NCBI GenBank assembly: GCA_022818135.1 | Contig: JAFMSR010000003.1 | Coordinates: 13,317,325 to 13,381,324 of the forward strand | Direction: 5' to 3' | From: Saxidomus purpurata | Taxonomy: Eukaryota > Mollusca > Bivalvia > Venerida > Veneridae | Length of the DNA stretch: 64,000 nucleotides | Part shown: one piece after another, positions 23,964 to 36,076 of the stretch | Layout of the letters: each line of letters opens with the position of its first letter | How positions within the stretch are numbered: the first letter of the stretch is position 1 | The notes under the pieces: generated by a model | Told to the model about the DNA's origin: nothing | Databases searched by the model: none | Seen by the model: the letters and a program-made list of their open reading frames with translations, nothing else | Position numbers and translations under genes: made by a program

Positions 23964-26900
23964 ACATAGTATGATAACAGTCGCATCATCACAGTTCAAA
24001 TTTACACTACAATTTACATCTTTCTTTACTTTACAATGAATGTTATGGGGCAAATAAACTCTGATATTCGTCTCTGTTATTATATTTTTTAATACGTTTT
24101 TTTCACAGACATAATTACTATTATATTTTCAAATATAAAAATATATGTGTCAATTAACCTACAAGCATTTACATGTACTGACGTAATGAAAATGGTTTGA
24201 CTTCATAATTAAACGCAAAACAGATATAAAAATGCCCAGATGATACACAATGGAACAGAAAAGAGCCATACACACAGAAACAAAGGTTACCACATGTATA
24301 TTTCATTGTGATGCATTTGATAGCAGAAACGAGCGTCTTGCAAAACTATGATTTAAGTATATCGCTGGTCCCAATATAAGCATTTAGGCAAATAAGTTAG
24401 ATAAACTGGAATATCTTCGTATACGTCGTTCTAAAATTGTTATACATAATGTTCAGTTCAGTTCAGTTTTGCTCTGTTTTATTCTGTTCTGTAAATGAGC
24501 TCAAATGGCCTAATCAAACATTTGTAGCTTTTATACCTTTACTGTGATACCCCGCTGTAACCGTATATGGAAAGAATTGATAAATCAAATCAAAATTTTT
24601 TTTAAAAACGTAACACAGTAATATCGTCACTCTGGTTAAACTGTACAAATATGTATGACATGTCAAACGCCGCAATAGTCGATATTGTCATTTTTATTGT
24701 ATTGTATTGTATTTTGTTGCATTTGTATTATTCTTATTTCATTTGCATTGTAATCTGAGATCTATTTTATTGATGATTATGATCTGTTTACTATTAGGTT
24801 AAAATGACAACTGTGATGTACTCCAAATAACAGCATTGAATATAAAACATTCTTTATACGGTGTATCCTATCTTTTCATTTGTTGTCATTTTATATCATT
24901 TTATGTTATACGAATTAAATTCGCAATTCTTCGACTGTTATTTGGCAAAAAGAATGATAAAGATTTTGTATTGCATACTTTTCCAATTTTTTTATGTCGA
25001 AGCAATTTGTAGTTTATTGCTGATGGAGTACAATTCAATCATGCCAACATTTGTATAATGTAGGTACAACATGCAAAACAATATTGTATAAATGCATGTT
25101 GAGATCTGTTTGTTGATTATGTAACAACGTATTGGAGGATTTTCGGTGGTATATAATACTAGGAAGAAAGGAATATGAAATACCTACAGGAGAATAAATA
25201 TTCAAGAAAAAGAGAATTGTTTATGTCACTCACAACGTCAGATGAATCACAAAAAACAAGTGCATTTTTACTTACCATCTGTATTTCGGCATAGCTAGTT
25301 CCATATTGTGTATTTATATTGCCAACTATCCTGGGAAATATCACTACCTATGCACTGACAGAAACAGATTTCCGTTTGCGAATGCATTAATAATAATTTC
25401 CATCATTTCCAAAAAGTAATTTCACTGTTTCTGTCACTTTTCATTTCTCGACTGCTACGACGTGCTCGTCTGCTACGAGTTACTGTTTTGTTGCGATTGC
25501 GCGTGCAGCGTTTTCTATACAGTTGCAAGCTTCTTTACTGAGCGCGTGACTCAATAAAAGCGTCTCATGCCTGTGTGATGTTTTTCAATACCGGCGATCA
25601 AAGAAGTTGAAAAGTCCATTAATCAATCCAATCTGCGCTACTCTTTTTTCAATGAAACTTACTTTAGGTTAATGGTTTAATCCATAATGTTATTCCAGCC
25701 CCACCACTGTGATAAATCAAATACACAAGGCTCCACGAATTATTTTATTGTCGAAAAGGCGTAAAACTACTATCAAAATGAAAATTAATATCTTTAATCC
25801 TGAAAACTGAAAATATAATAAAAATCCCATAAAGAAAGACGGAATTGTTTCTTCCAGTTTTTCTACAGCACCAAAAAAAAAAAAAATGGTTCTCTGCAGA
25901 GCAAAAAGGACAAACTTTCAGTTATTCTTTGTCGGCTGCAAAGCCAGTGTTTGTTCTGAGAAAATGACTTCCTTGATTAAAGATGCGCAGTTTCACAAAT
26001 AAAGTGGCGCCTGCCAGTTGTAGTGAACACTTTGGGGAAAGTATTGTATAAAAGTGTCAACGCTCAAGTTGTCGTCTGTTTTATGACCTGAAACTAGAGG
26101 GAAAAAAATTAAGAATGTGATAACTAACAGAAACTAAAACTACATCTACATAAGTAGCAACAATATAAAAAATTTTCTAGTATGTCATGGATGGGTCTTT
26201 TTAAAACAGCACCGATGCAATAGAATTGGTGAATGCCTTTTTATAGTTGAAGTTTCTCTAATTACGGAACCGAACTACTGCCCTGTAATTGTTTATATAG
26301 CAAGAAGCAAAGTCGTGCTTGATTGCTTAATAATGAACTTGTTGTTGTTGTTGTTCCAACAAGAAAGATTTCATGATGCTATAATTACATGATTCTGAAA
26401 CATTTACACTTTGCCAGTTTTTGCTTATGAAAATATGACGAGATAAAGACATAATCTTTTACCATTTTCCCTTTTTTTTAAAATCAGTTCATTCACACAG
26501 ATGACTTCCTGTCATTTCTGGTGATGCAGACGACAATAGATTTGCAGAAAATACGTGACATTTTCAAGTAATTGCTCGTGATATTTGCAAGAACTTTAGC
26601 AGTCGCATTTATTGATTTAAAAGAATATTTGATTTGATGAAACAACTATTTCCACATCTCGAATGCAATGTTATACTCAATTATACATAATCAGGGAAAT
26701 TACGGCGCCAAATGGTGTTATACGGGGAACAAAATAGGGAAAAACGTAAACACTGAGTCACTAAAGAGCAACTGGATCCTAAAATTGACGGCTATCTTTT
26801 ATTCCGGAAAAGGCAAGTCTGGATATAAGGGTAACACGATCTGACTTGAACACGGGAGGTCTTCCCCGAGTTCCGATCCACACAGTTTTAAAATTACACG

Positions 26901-27415
26901 CAATCATATTAACAAGGGGTTATTTAAGGTTTTGGGTAAATGAAAAAAAGCTGTCCTTCTTTTTAGAAGAAACAAAACATATCGATGCTTGTATAAAAAT
27001 GTAGTTCAATAAGAAATACCGTTTAAGTCGGTAAAATTAACTCCAAGACCATGAGTTAAACCTACTTCATTTATTATCATATACATGTATTTATTTGTTT
27101 TGCAACGATCGTAACCCTTCTCGCAATTTTTATTTACCACCCCTGCTGTATCCGTAGGAAATGTCAATTGTGAAAGTTTCTGTCAAATTCCGTTGACAGG
27201 ATTCGAGCCCACGGTTTCTGTGTTAGTTGTACGAAACAATAGCCCTACACCCACAGTGCCTCCCAGCATTTACAATTTAACCCATTTATACCTAGATTTT
27301 TACAATAGGATCTTCTGACTTCCAATTTGGGCAACTCTATTTCTTTAAATAGGGGTGTTTTGCAGAAATGTAATCCAAAAGGCTAACAACTTAATCCTGA
27401 TCAGACGATCATCAT
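23964..27415. other. Non-coding DNA
   Basis: AT-rich sequence without a supportable gene. Small features are a reverse GAACA-type run at 24448-24492, a TATTG run at 24697-24715, an A13 run at 25874-25886, a GTT run at 26340-26354, and a tRNA-like remnant listed separately. A 65-codon frame at 24861 starts at GTG and resembles nothing known. Confidence 0.4.
27199..27270 (-). repeat. tRNA-like SINE remnant
   Basis: Read on the minus strand, the segment starts GGGAGGCACTGTGGGTGTAG and contains GGGCTCGAATCC (27210-27199), a near match to the B-box GGTTCGANTCC. The region between could not fold into a proper cloverleaf by eye, so it is a SINE head or tRNA pseudogene rather than a functional tRNA. 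Confidence 0.4.
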
Positions 27416-27482
27416 TGTATTTGTCGTCTGCTGCTGTCGTCTGCTGCTGTCGTCTGTCGTCTGCTGCTGTCGTCTGCTGCTT
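27416..27482. repeat. (GTCGTCTGCTGCT)n minisatellite
   Basis: About five copies of GTCGTCTGCTGCT with one truncated unit (GTCGTCT). It is GC-rich compared with its surroundings. Confidence 0.9.
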
Positions 27483-28504
27483 GAAAAGGTTTATATTTTA
27501 GTTTCAGACACTAAGGCACGAATGGGTTAATAGTGTTGGCCTATGTCAATGCAGAGCCGACAAGACGTTTATTCAAACCCGGAAATATATAATAAGTATT
27601 ATGTACGTACAAATAGGCTGATCTGTTACCATCTGGGGTCGCGTGTTTAATAATTGAAGAATACACTTAAAACACTCAAAAGCTGTGACCTCTACGCGTA
27701 CAGTTTACTTTCGAAGTGAATATTATAAGACACCCCCCCACCCCCACCCCCTCCCGCCAACACAATGAACAAGCTATTTTTTGCCTTAGCTGCCATATCA
27801 ATTCTTTAACTATTATGTAATAATTTTGTACAAGGATCTTATTGCATAATAATTTCAGTGTTTTTTCAAGTAATACAGTCAAATCTTTACTAGAATCCTC
27901 CTAAAACAATGGCCATATTGCTTATCATGGAGAAAACAACTGTCATTATTCGTCAACAGCGTGAACAAACGGACCACCTGTCAACAACGATCGATTTGCT
28001 GCTTCCGGTCTGTGATCTCCGTTCAGACGTATAAAATCGTACAGAACAATCACTAATTAGAATATATTTTAAAATGTGGATAATTAGATCGTCCTACATA
28101 ACACTTCACTCCCATCCTGTGTTAAACATTTTAACTGTCGTAGTCATCGCTCGCCAGTAACCTGAGTTATCTTGTAATTTAATGTTGCCTTTAAATAATA
28201 CATGTACATGATTACAAATATCATTTACATAAAACCTCTTTAGTTATTTCAATGCCGGTCATGTTCAATCAATATAAATTTCCGCAGCCTTTCCCAGTGA
28301 AATGTGACAGATTAAACAAGTAACCATGATTTTTTTCATGTAACAAAGAGAGAATCGATTAAAGGATTTCAATTAATTATGACTTTTTCCGACAATGAAC
28401 TTATTTGAATCCCGCTGTGCGAAAGCCAACATATGTGCGATATCTGATTAGCCTACAGCGCATCATGCAAGTACTCACTGAAAATAATTCCGGTCAAAAA
28501 TCCG
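27483..28504. other. Non-coding DNA with a related TIR-family fragment
   Basis: 27870-28035 carries 'atacagtcaaatctttac' and 'ggaccacctgtcaacaacgatc', which resemble the ends and core of the 22151 element. A C-rich patch lies at 27732-27756. No gene is visible. Confidence 0.35.
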
Positions 28505-28575
28505 CAGTCGGGATTCAAACACTCGACCTTAAAGATTATAACTCCAACGCTCTCAAAATCCAAACAGCACAGATT
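28505..28575 (-). repeat. tRNA-like remnant
   Basis: On the minus strand the sequence reads GAGAGCGTTGGAGTTATAAT, then GTGTTTGAATCCCGACTG. The second block resembles a B-box with a T-arm. The 5' half lacks a convincing A-box and the 3' acceptor strand does not pair, so a SINE or pseudogene is more likely than a working tRNA. Confidence 0.35.
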
Positions 28576-31239
28576 AGTTAAACATTGGTTATAAAATTTG
28601 AATTCAAACTTATTATATATTTCTTATTGGTTTATGATAGTTTATTTACTCCAACCCAAAACCACCCACCAAACGACGTTTTATAAATGTACCCGTACAT
28701 CTCCAAAATGTCTCTTTAGAACAAAATATACATGTGTACTGTCAACAGTCATCACTATATTATATTCATATCAACCAAGTTTCGTTATGAACAAATACGA
28801 ATTTAAATCTTGTAATTATGAAGTAATAGCTTTACTTGAATACAAAGTGTTACAACAAAAAAGTTCAACATGGATGAGCTACCCGTTATAAGAACTTTTT
28901 TTCCCTCTAAAAAATTAGCCAAATTACCTGTTAACATTTCCAAAACCGATCCCTGTTGAAAGTCACCGTCGATCCAAAACACAAAAATATATATTTCTAA
29001 CTAAAACAGTTATTTAGAAAACTAACATCGAGAAACAATATGAAAATACTTACTGTTTCGTTCGGTGTAAAATTGTTTACAAAATTCACAAAGTACACGT
29101 ATAAATCCTCTAAACGTTTCCAAGCATAATCTAACCATATGCACAGCGGGTTCGTCTTTAATGGTTTTCTTATCAAATTACTAAGCAGTTTACAAAACTC
29201 CCAAAAATAATTATTGTTCGTGTGTTAATATTATCAGCCAAATCTGGCTTCCATCACTGGTTTCACGTCCATGAACCTTGACATAACTATACACACTACA
29301 CTTGTACCACGTATACTTGTCCGAACACTTCACTTTTAGTATCTCACTGCGTTTTTGCTATTTCCGATCACATGATACTTAGGAAGGGTAAACTGTTCAT
29401 TCTTTTCGGAAAAATAAAAGCTCCTTTGTCATTATTGTTGTTGTTGTTGTTTTGCGCACAAAGCTGTTTCTCAATTGTTGTAAGAACGCTTATTACCATC
29501 TGCAGAAACAGTGTATGTAATTATTGCATATGTAACAGGTGTAATTATTTTGCTGTCGATTTTATCTCTCGTATAGTAATTATCGTTGTAGAGGCGTGTT
29601 GCCATTATGTTCTTCATATTTAGGAGGTAAAAAAACGTATATAGGAGGCTGCAAGTTTTTTTTTACATAAATGATTTTACTGTCATTTCAGCAATACATT
29701 TTAAGCGATCATTATTTATTATATCAATTCTATTTGTATCCACCAAACGCCATGCAAGGGGGGTATGTATTGGCATTATCGGCCGCTTATCTGGCAAGTT
29801 GTGGGTGGTCAGGACCGCACCTTGTAATGAGATAACCCCTTTCCCGCGTTTCCGCTTGTTAAAAAGGCCTTCTTGAGGTATTATAAAACATTATAGCAAA
29901 GTTACTGTTTCATAATTGACCAAATTCTCCAGGAATTCGACATTCTTTCCCTTTTAGTAGTGAATAGTGGCATCAAAGTTAATGTTATCGTTACCCACAA
30001 TAATTGTTTTATAAGTGTCCAGCACACCTTGAATAAACCTTTGTGGTGGATGTGGTCTGAGCGACAAAGACCGGGTCATATTCTACTGTAACTAGGGCAG
30101 TCACACTCAGATCTCATTTGTCGCCGTGATTGACGTACTTTTGGCAGCCAATCAGGTTATCTAAGTTTTTAGACTAAAGTCTGACGGGAGACACGTCGGG
30201 AGCAATAGATAACCTATTGGCAATATTACCTAACATAGAACATCGAATCTAAACGAAAAGTATTTCAATTTTGCGTGCGATTGATAGATACACTGCAACG
30301 TGGTCCACTGGCGGTCAATTTACTTGTTGAGTGACCCACCATCTGTTCCAACATCTACTAAAGTAGTCTGAGGTCCCGACTTTATGGAGATCAATATCAG
30401 ACATCATGCAAGGCCGAAAAATTGACCTAAATTCGGCCGGTCGAATTAAAGTTCCAAATAGCACAATATACACTTATTACATCATGTACATGGAATAACA
30501 CAATACATTTCGCGACACAGATACATAAATATTTTACCAGCTAATATCCTCTTTTTCTGTTCCCAGTTTCATAAAGGGTGTGTTACATTGTATTTTTAAA
30601 ATCTAAAGTACACTTTGAGTGTATAGACAAAACAACAGGTTTTTCATCTCGCCTACTGGGAGTTTGGTTACAGTAAATGTTAAACGAGCGTAGTTAGAAC
30701 TTCCAAGAAAAACAGGTAAATAAGTGAGTAACTTCGAATATTTGATTGTACAACGCCACTGCAAAACAAGATATATCAGCGTTAAAGTACTCCTGTACCT
30801 TTAAAGTTTCGGTGCGCAATGTGCTTGTACGGTGACAGACTATGCACTTGCAGAGAAAAAGCCGCACCTCACCGACACAATACCGGATTCACACGTTTAA
30901 GATGTTTATTTAAGTTTTCTGCATCCGCACGATTATCAAATTTATGCATATTTATATCTAAATGCACTTGAGGTACTATAGGCAGTTTAATAGTTAGTTT
31001 TGACAACAAGTCGGAAATGGATACATTGTGCATTTTCTTTTGATCTTTCAAAGTGTACATTGTCTATATGCTTAAGTTTTAACATTCCTTTTCTAGTTTT
31101 GTTTTCGACTAGTCTTTTTGCTGTCTTTCGTTTTCTTTTTTATTTCATTTTTGAATAAATGGCGCAATTTCTCTGCTACAATGTATAGCTTTGGTTAAAC
31201 AACAGATGTTTAAAAAAAGACTTATGCATGCCTTTCTTG
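28576..31239. other. Non-coding DNA
   Basis: No gene can be supported. One 83-codon ATG frame at 29372-29623 (plus) has a hydrophobic leader extended by a TTG microsatellite (LLLLLL) and then six Cys in 25 residues. It could be a small secreted protein, but chance is as likely. Confidence 0.35.
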
Positions 31240-31760
31240 GTAACATTAGATCCGAATCATGGGTGGCGATAGCATTACCCTTGGTCCAACAGCTGTCTGA
31301 GTTAGTAGATCACATTGACCTTAATGTTTGACCTTAAATATTTAAAATCAAAAGAGGTAATCATAAACATTTTCCTTACCTTATCAGACTTGGGAAAGCC
31401 TATGCATATAAATATAAGATGTAGTTATCGATTTGAAACCGTTTACTGAAAAAAAATCATGAGAGTTGACCTTCCGACCCCAGAATAAACCGGGGTCATT
31501 TCGTGATCAAGGTCAGTCTCAGTACCAAACTTTAGTAACCCAGGCACAAGCATTCCCTCCTTACTGAACAAAAAATATTTTAATGTACAATGTCACTTTG
31601 ACCTTGTACATTAAAATCCTATTGAACTCAAAGTGCCCCCACACCAAGATTGGACAACCTACATCCGAAGGTTTTCTTGTTTCACTGTCGAAAATTATCA
31701 TGCCATCGGCCTTTGACCTTCTGATCTTAAAATCTACAGGATTTGTTTACTGGTCATGAC
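31240..31760 (-). repeat. Diverged bivalve-type GGTCAAGGTCA repeat
   Basis: The segment has several scattered blocks such as 'cattgaccttaatgtttgacctt', 'cactttgaccttgta' and 'tcggcctttgaccttctgatcttaaaatc'. These are the reverse-strand form of the '(a)aggtcaaggtcaca' units seen at 8.6 and 10.0 kb and at 53.8 kb. It is heavily decayed, and its edges are approximate. Confidence 0.5.
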
Positions 31761-33506
31761 CAATTGAGTGACCCGGGCCCAATCTTTGTTGAACTATTGG
31801 TTAGAAAACCTATGGTCTACCGAGCCACTGACATGTGCATTTTTAGCAATATATCCTTCATCTCAGAGGAGGTGTGGGTATTACAAATGGACACACCTTT
31901 TAAAATCCAAATCAAGTTTGGTACACAAAAGTTTTGTTTTTAGATTATATATTTTATATAACCCCCCTGAAAAATCAAAGATCAGTACCCACACCAATAG
32001 GCCCTTCGAAAACATGTTTGATATTATAAAAATATTCTTTGATTTTTATTCGAAATATTTGCTTTGTTGTTTGTTATTACCAATAAATGCTTCTAGCACG
32101 ATTTGCCCATATATCCGAGAACATTTGAAATTCTAAGAATTGCACCGACAATGATAACAAGAGTCAAAATTGCAAGCATGTCTAATTGTGGTTTCTGCAA
32201 GCATCCACGCCTGGTTTTGCTGCCCGACACACGCTGAGTCACTTTCAAGTCATCCTTTTTTCTGCATTTATATGGAACTAAAATATAACCACTTCAGCAA
32301 CTAAATTCCCAGTATGAGCAAATCTTTAGCTCAACTCACAGTATTGAACGTGCCTTTGTTCTCCAGGGCAGCGTGGAATCCCTACAGAAAAGACAGACAG
32401 TAATTAATAATCCGGGTCCACTGTTTAATGTTGGAAATGTCATTGACAGAGTTTCTGTGTCCCCGAGGAAGTCTCTCAGTGTCATAACAAAGGAAGGAAA
32501 AGGAACTCACAAAGCATGTACTTTTTAGAAATTCACTTTTACGGACAGAACGAAGCAGTGCCAGTTTATGTGATACAGTATAATAACTGTGGCGAAAATC
32601 GTGTAGAAAGAAAAAAACATTTGTACATGTTGTTTATTTATTAGTTTTATGTCCTTTTAATGTACTTGTACATATATAAAGATCTTACAAAAAAACAGTT
32701 GATAGCTTCTCAAGTAAATTATTGGACAAATGTAGGAAAATAAACGGTCTATCAGAGCGCTACACACTCCAATAATTAACTTAGCCTTCCCTTGTTCTGT
32801 AAAACACTTCCACAATGGCTGAAACCGCACCACGGAGCTTCCTTTATTAGTAAATTATTCTAGAAGATATGACTAAAAGCATTGCATGAAGTCTTGGCCG
32901 CCATTAAAGAAACTGTTTTTCAAACGAAATGTACAAATTAGGTACTCTTAGTAACACAACTTAAGTGATTCCTTTTTGAAAGCACACACAAAATGACATG
33001 CTTTTATCATAAAGACGATTATAACCTCAGGAGCGTTTGATTTTTTGTCAACGTTAAAGCAGGAATTTAAATCCAGAGAAATGGAGAACACGCGAGAAAT
33101 TTCCATAAAACGAGATAATTATATCAATCAATTGTCACAATTAACAACATGATCCTATTATCTGATGCTGATTTTGTAGAAAATACAGAGGTTTGACAAG
33201 TCGTGCTCATTGCTGGCATGTTTTTTTCCTTGCTGATCTGTCAGCATAAAATTCGACTTTATCCTATTCTGATGCCTTTGGTCTGTCGGATCTGATAGGT
33301 TCTTTGTGCGAGAGTACACGGACAGAACGCTACCAGCAGAGGAACAGAGCGGGAAGCGGGGCTGAACAGAACCGTACATAATCGAACTATTTTTATTTAT
33401 TTATTTATGTCTCATCCATCACATGTATACATATAAAACATACATACACAAACCAACATATATTAACATGAAAATGGCCATTCTTAGCAGAACAGAACAG
33501 GCGCAT
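31761..33506. other. Non-coding DNA
   Basis: No supportable gene. Overlapping frames of 66 and 122 codons at 31743-32136 lie in the tail of a decayed repeat and resemble no protein family. Confidence 0.4.
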
Positions 33507-33516
33507 TGATCGTTAA

Positions 33517-33584
33517 CAATCGGAACATCACTCGGCCTTTTCCGTAGTTATTTCTACGGAAAATGCCGAGGGATCTTCCGATTG
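33517..33584. mobile_element. 68-bp hairpin element with 10-bp target-site duplication
   Basis: The arms CAATCGGAACATCACTCGGC and GCCGAGGGATCTTCCGATTG are inverted repeats with few mismatches. They continue into TTTTCCGTAG/CTACGGAAAA around a 6-base TTATTT loop. TGATCGTTAA directly flanks both sides (33507-33516 and 33585-33594). A long stem with flanking direct repeats is the structure of a very small transposed inverted-repeat element. It cannot code for protein. Confidence 0.7.
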
Positions 33585-33659
33585 TGATCGTTAATTTTTT
33601 TCCTCTATTCAACTCAGTTTCTTCAAGACACTAATTAAAATTGATTTTAATAGGAATAC

Positions 33660-33825
33660 TACGGAAGCACAGAGGTGACATGTGGGATTTTTTTTTATAT
33701 TATCACGTGGCCACGCGATAATAAAAAAAGAAAAAACGAAAAACTAAACGCTATCGGTGTGCGTTATTAATAAGAGAAAAAGAACGAAAAACTAAAAAGA
33801 GACGTTATCACGGGGCCACGTGATA

Positions 33826-33864
<39 letters not shown>

Positions 33865-34213
33865 GGGGGGGGGGGGAAAGAAAAAGAAAAAAAAAAAAAA
33901 AAAAAAAAAAAAAAGAAGTAAAGGGGTTGGGGGGGGCCCGATGTGAAAAAACGCGATAATTTTTGTTTTACTTTTTCTTTTTCTTTTTTTATTATCACGT
34001 GGCCACCGATAACGAGTTTTTTTTCTTTCTTTTTTTTTTTTTATGGTGGCCAGCACTAATTAATACTTTTTTTTTTTTTTTTTGGGGGGGGATTTTAGTT
34101 TTTCGTTTTTCTTTTTATATCGCGTGGCCACGTGATAGCGTTATTTTCGGTTTTTTTTTCTTTGATAGTGGCGGCGTGTATTATAACATTTATGTCACCT
34201 CTGTGCTTCCGTA
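33660..34213. mobile_element. 554-bp TIR element with E-box palindromes
   Basis: The ends are perfect inverted repeats, TACGGAAGCACAGAGGTGAC at 33660-33679 and its complement ending at 34213. They are flanked by the direct repeat GAATAC (33654-33659 and 34214-34219), a likely 6-bp target-site duplication. Inside, a palindrome around TCACGTGGCCACGTGA occurs at least four times in variant forms (about 33700-33722, 33805-33827, 33989-34012 and 34116-34138). Each carries one or two CACGTG-like E-boxes. The palindromes are separated by long A, T and G runs. Apparent Phe/Lys-rich frames are artefacts of those runs. This is a non-autonomous DNA element, family unknown. Confidence 0.75.
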
Positions 34214-34219
34214 GAATAC

Positions 34220-35352
34220 ACACATTCTCTGATAGCTATTATAACTTTTCTCTTTTTTTAACTATAATTTAACTCGTTCGTTTTCCATACGCATGGTGCT
34301 AGCTGTGAAAAAAGCCGTGATCACACTGAGCCGAGCATGAAAATTGAATATGCTTTACATTACATACCGACCGAACGGCATATAGAATCTACTTGGATCT
34401 ACTCATATTCTTTGACAATATAAGTATGGCATGTCGGGCTTGAAAATGTATAGAAACAATGTTGGTTTAAGTCTACGAGCTCTTCAGACTTTCAAATGTC
34501 AAATTATGTATGCAAGAACTAACACCAAAAGTCTGCGCATAGGAATGAGCTATTATTCTACACACATATATCGTTGCATGTTATGTTGGTAACTTGTATG
34601 TTTTGTATCTAATTTTGTCTCAGTTTTATTTATTTAACTCAGTTTCACTTGTCATCTCGCTAACATCTGGACCCACATCCTTCATGGGCCACCACTCAAG
34701 CGAGACGCGACGCGTCCGTCTGTAACGGGACTCGTAACTATTACCGGATCGTTAATCAATAATTGATGCTGAGTCCATCAAAACGCCTATAAAATATGGA
34801 AAATACATTTCAAATTGCCTTTGTTTCCAGTCGCAACGATAGCACTTTCGTCTGTCATTTTTATGTTAATTGGAGGAAAAGATAATTGAAATCGATGAAA
34901 TAAAGGGAAATATTCATTGACATTTATAGACATATCTAGACATTTTAGAAACATTTAAAATACTCGGTCTATTCCTCTCCGGGTTTTATTTCGTTGCGGT
35001 TAATCTAAATAGAGTAATACGTCAGGGAGTTTTTTTTATTTTCTCTATAATGCAAACTTATATATGGATTTGAGATAGATAAGAATAGTGATTGATTGCG
35101 CAATTTATCTCTGGTTCTTCTCCGGTATTATATCAGCCGACTTCGCGGAATAGATCATAGTTTGTCTGAGCAAACGTTTGAATAATCTTGATTATTTAGT
35201 CATAGTTGTATAGGAGAGGAGAGGGCAGGGGGTCTTAGGGTGGATTGGTGGAAGCGACAGGGTCTGTTCATTTACTTGCTTCAATGTCAATAATGAATAA
35301 TGTAATTAGTATTAATAATAAGTAAATGAATAAATAAATACTAAAATAGAAA
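34220..35352. other. Non-coding DNA
   Basis: No gene or repeat can be supported. Confidence 0.4.
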
Positions 35353-35364
35353 CGATGACGATGA

Positions 35365-35399
<35 letters not shown>

Positions 35400-35452
35400 A
35401 TGGTGGTGATGATGATGATATGCGGTGATGGTGATGGTGATGAGATGGTGAT
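35353..35452. repeat. (GATGAT)n microsatellite
   Basis: A run of GAT triplets with GGT and ATATG interruptions. The His/Ile-rich open frame on the minus strand is a by-product. Confidence 0.95.
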
Positions 35453-35970
35453 GAAATGATGCTAAAAAGTAGTTAGTATAACAATGGAACAAATTGAAAT
35501 TCAGTCAAGACTGTCTTGATACACAGGATCAATGAGGTCACGCATTTCGTTTTCTTTTCTCTGCCCTTTTAGTACAAAACCGAACATCTCTTACTCGCAT
35601 CGTGTATATATTCATATAGGTACACATGGACTCGTAGAAGTGGCTGATCGGATTAAGCAGACACTTTCAGTCTTAGGCAGCTGGTCTCGTTGCATCTCAA
35701 GACAGATAACTCTGTACAAAGCGGTCACCTGCTTGAAGAAATGACAGTGTGCTGTACCCCTCATAGTTAACTTTGTCTTTCTAAAGTAGCGGAAAGAAAG
35801 AACGGTTCTCGGTCCCAAGTTTTCAACAACAAAAAAACCCACATCGAAATGCGTGCTAACAGGACTGCAATTTATGATTCATTGTCTTGATAATAGTAGA
35901 ATGTGAAAGAAAGCATGACCCCCTTGACATTCGTTTAAGAAATGTAACTAGAACTGCAAACAGAAATCGT
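35453..35970. other. Non-coding DNA
   Basis: Two overlapping frames of about 70 codons on opposite strands (35532-35842) do not resemble known proteins and start at doubtful codons. No other feature is visible. Confidence 0.35.
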
Positions 35971-36076
35971 CACTATCCAATTAAGCAAGCAAGTACGGAA
36001 TACAAAGTAAGACACTATCCAATTAAGCAAACAACTACGGAATACAGAATTCGTCACTATCCAATTAGGAAACGGA
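35971..36076 (+). repeat. 42-bp tandem repeat with open reading frame
   Basis: Units start at 35971, 36013 and 36055 with CACTATCCAATTA(A/G)G, giving a 42-bp period (14 codons) and about 2.5 copies. In one plus-strand frame (open from 35887 to 36090) they read HYPIKQ(A/T)(S/T)TEY(K/R)(V/I)R, so the frame is kept between copies. No ATG begins this frame, and no clear splice acceptor is placed. It may be an exon of an unseen gene or only a minisatellite whose period is a multiple of three. Confidence 0.6.

Noticed and set aside
23673..24053. Minus-strand 126-codon Cys/Phe/Ser/Leu-rich frame
   Set aside because: It lies in the GAACA minisatellite and is low complexity only.
28505..28575. Functional tRNA gene
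   Set aside because: There is a B-box-like block, but the acceptor stem does not pair and the A-box is poor. It is probably a SINE or pseudogene.
29372..29623. 83-codon ATG frame with a hydrophobic leader and six cysteines
   Set aside because: The leader is a TTG microsatellite, there is no family resemblance and no splice or promoter context. I could not exclude it, but the support is too weak for a gene call.
33792..34214. Phe/Lys-rich frames
   Set aside because: They are homopolymer translations inside the TIR element.
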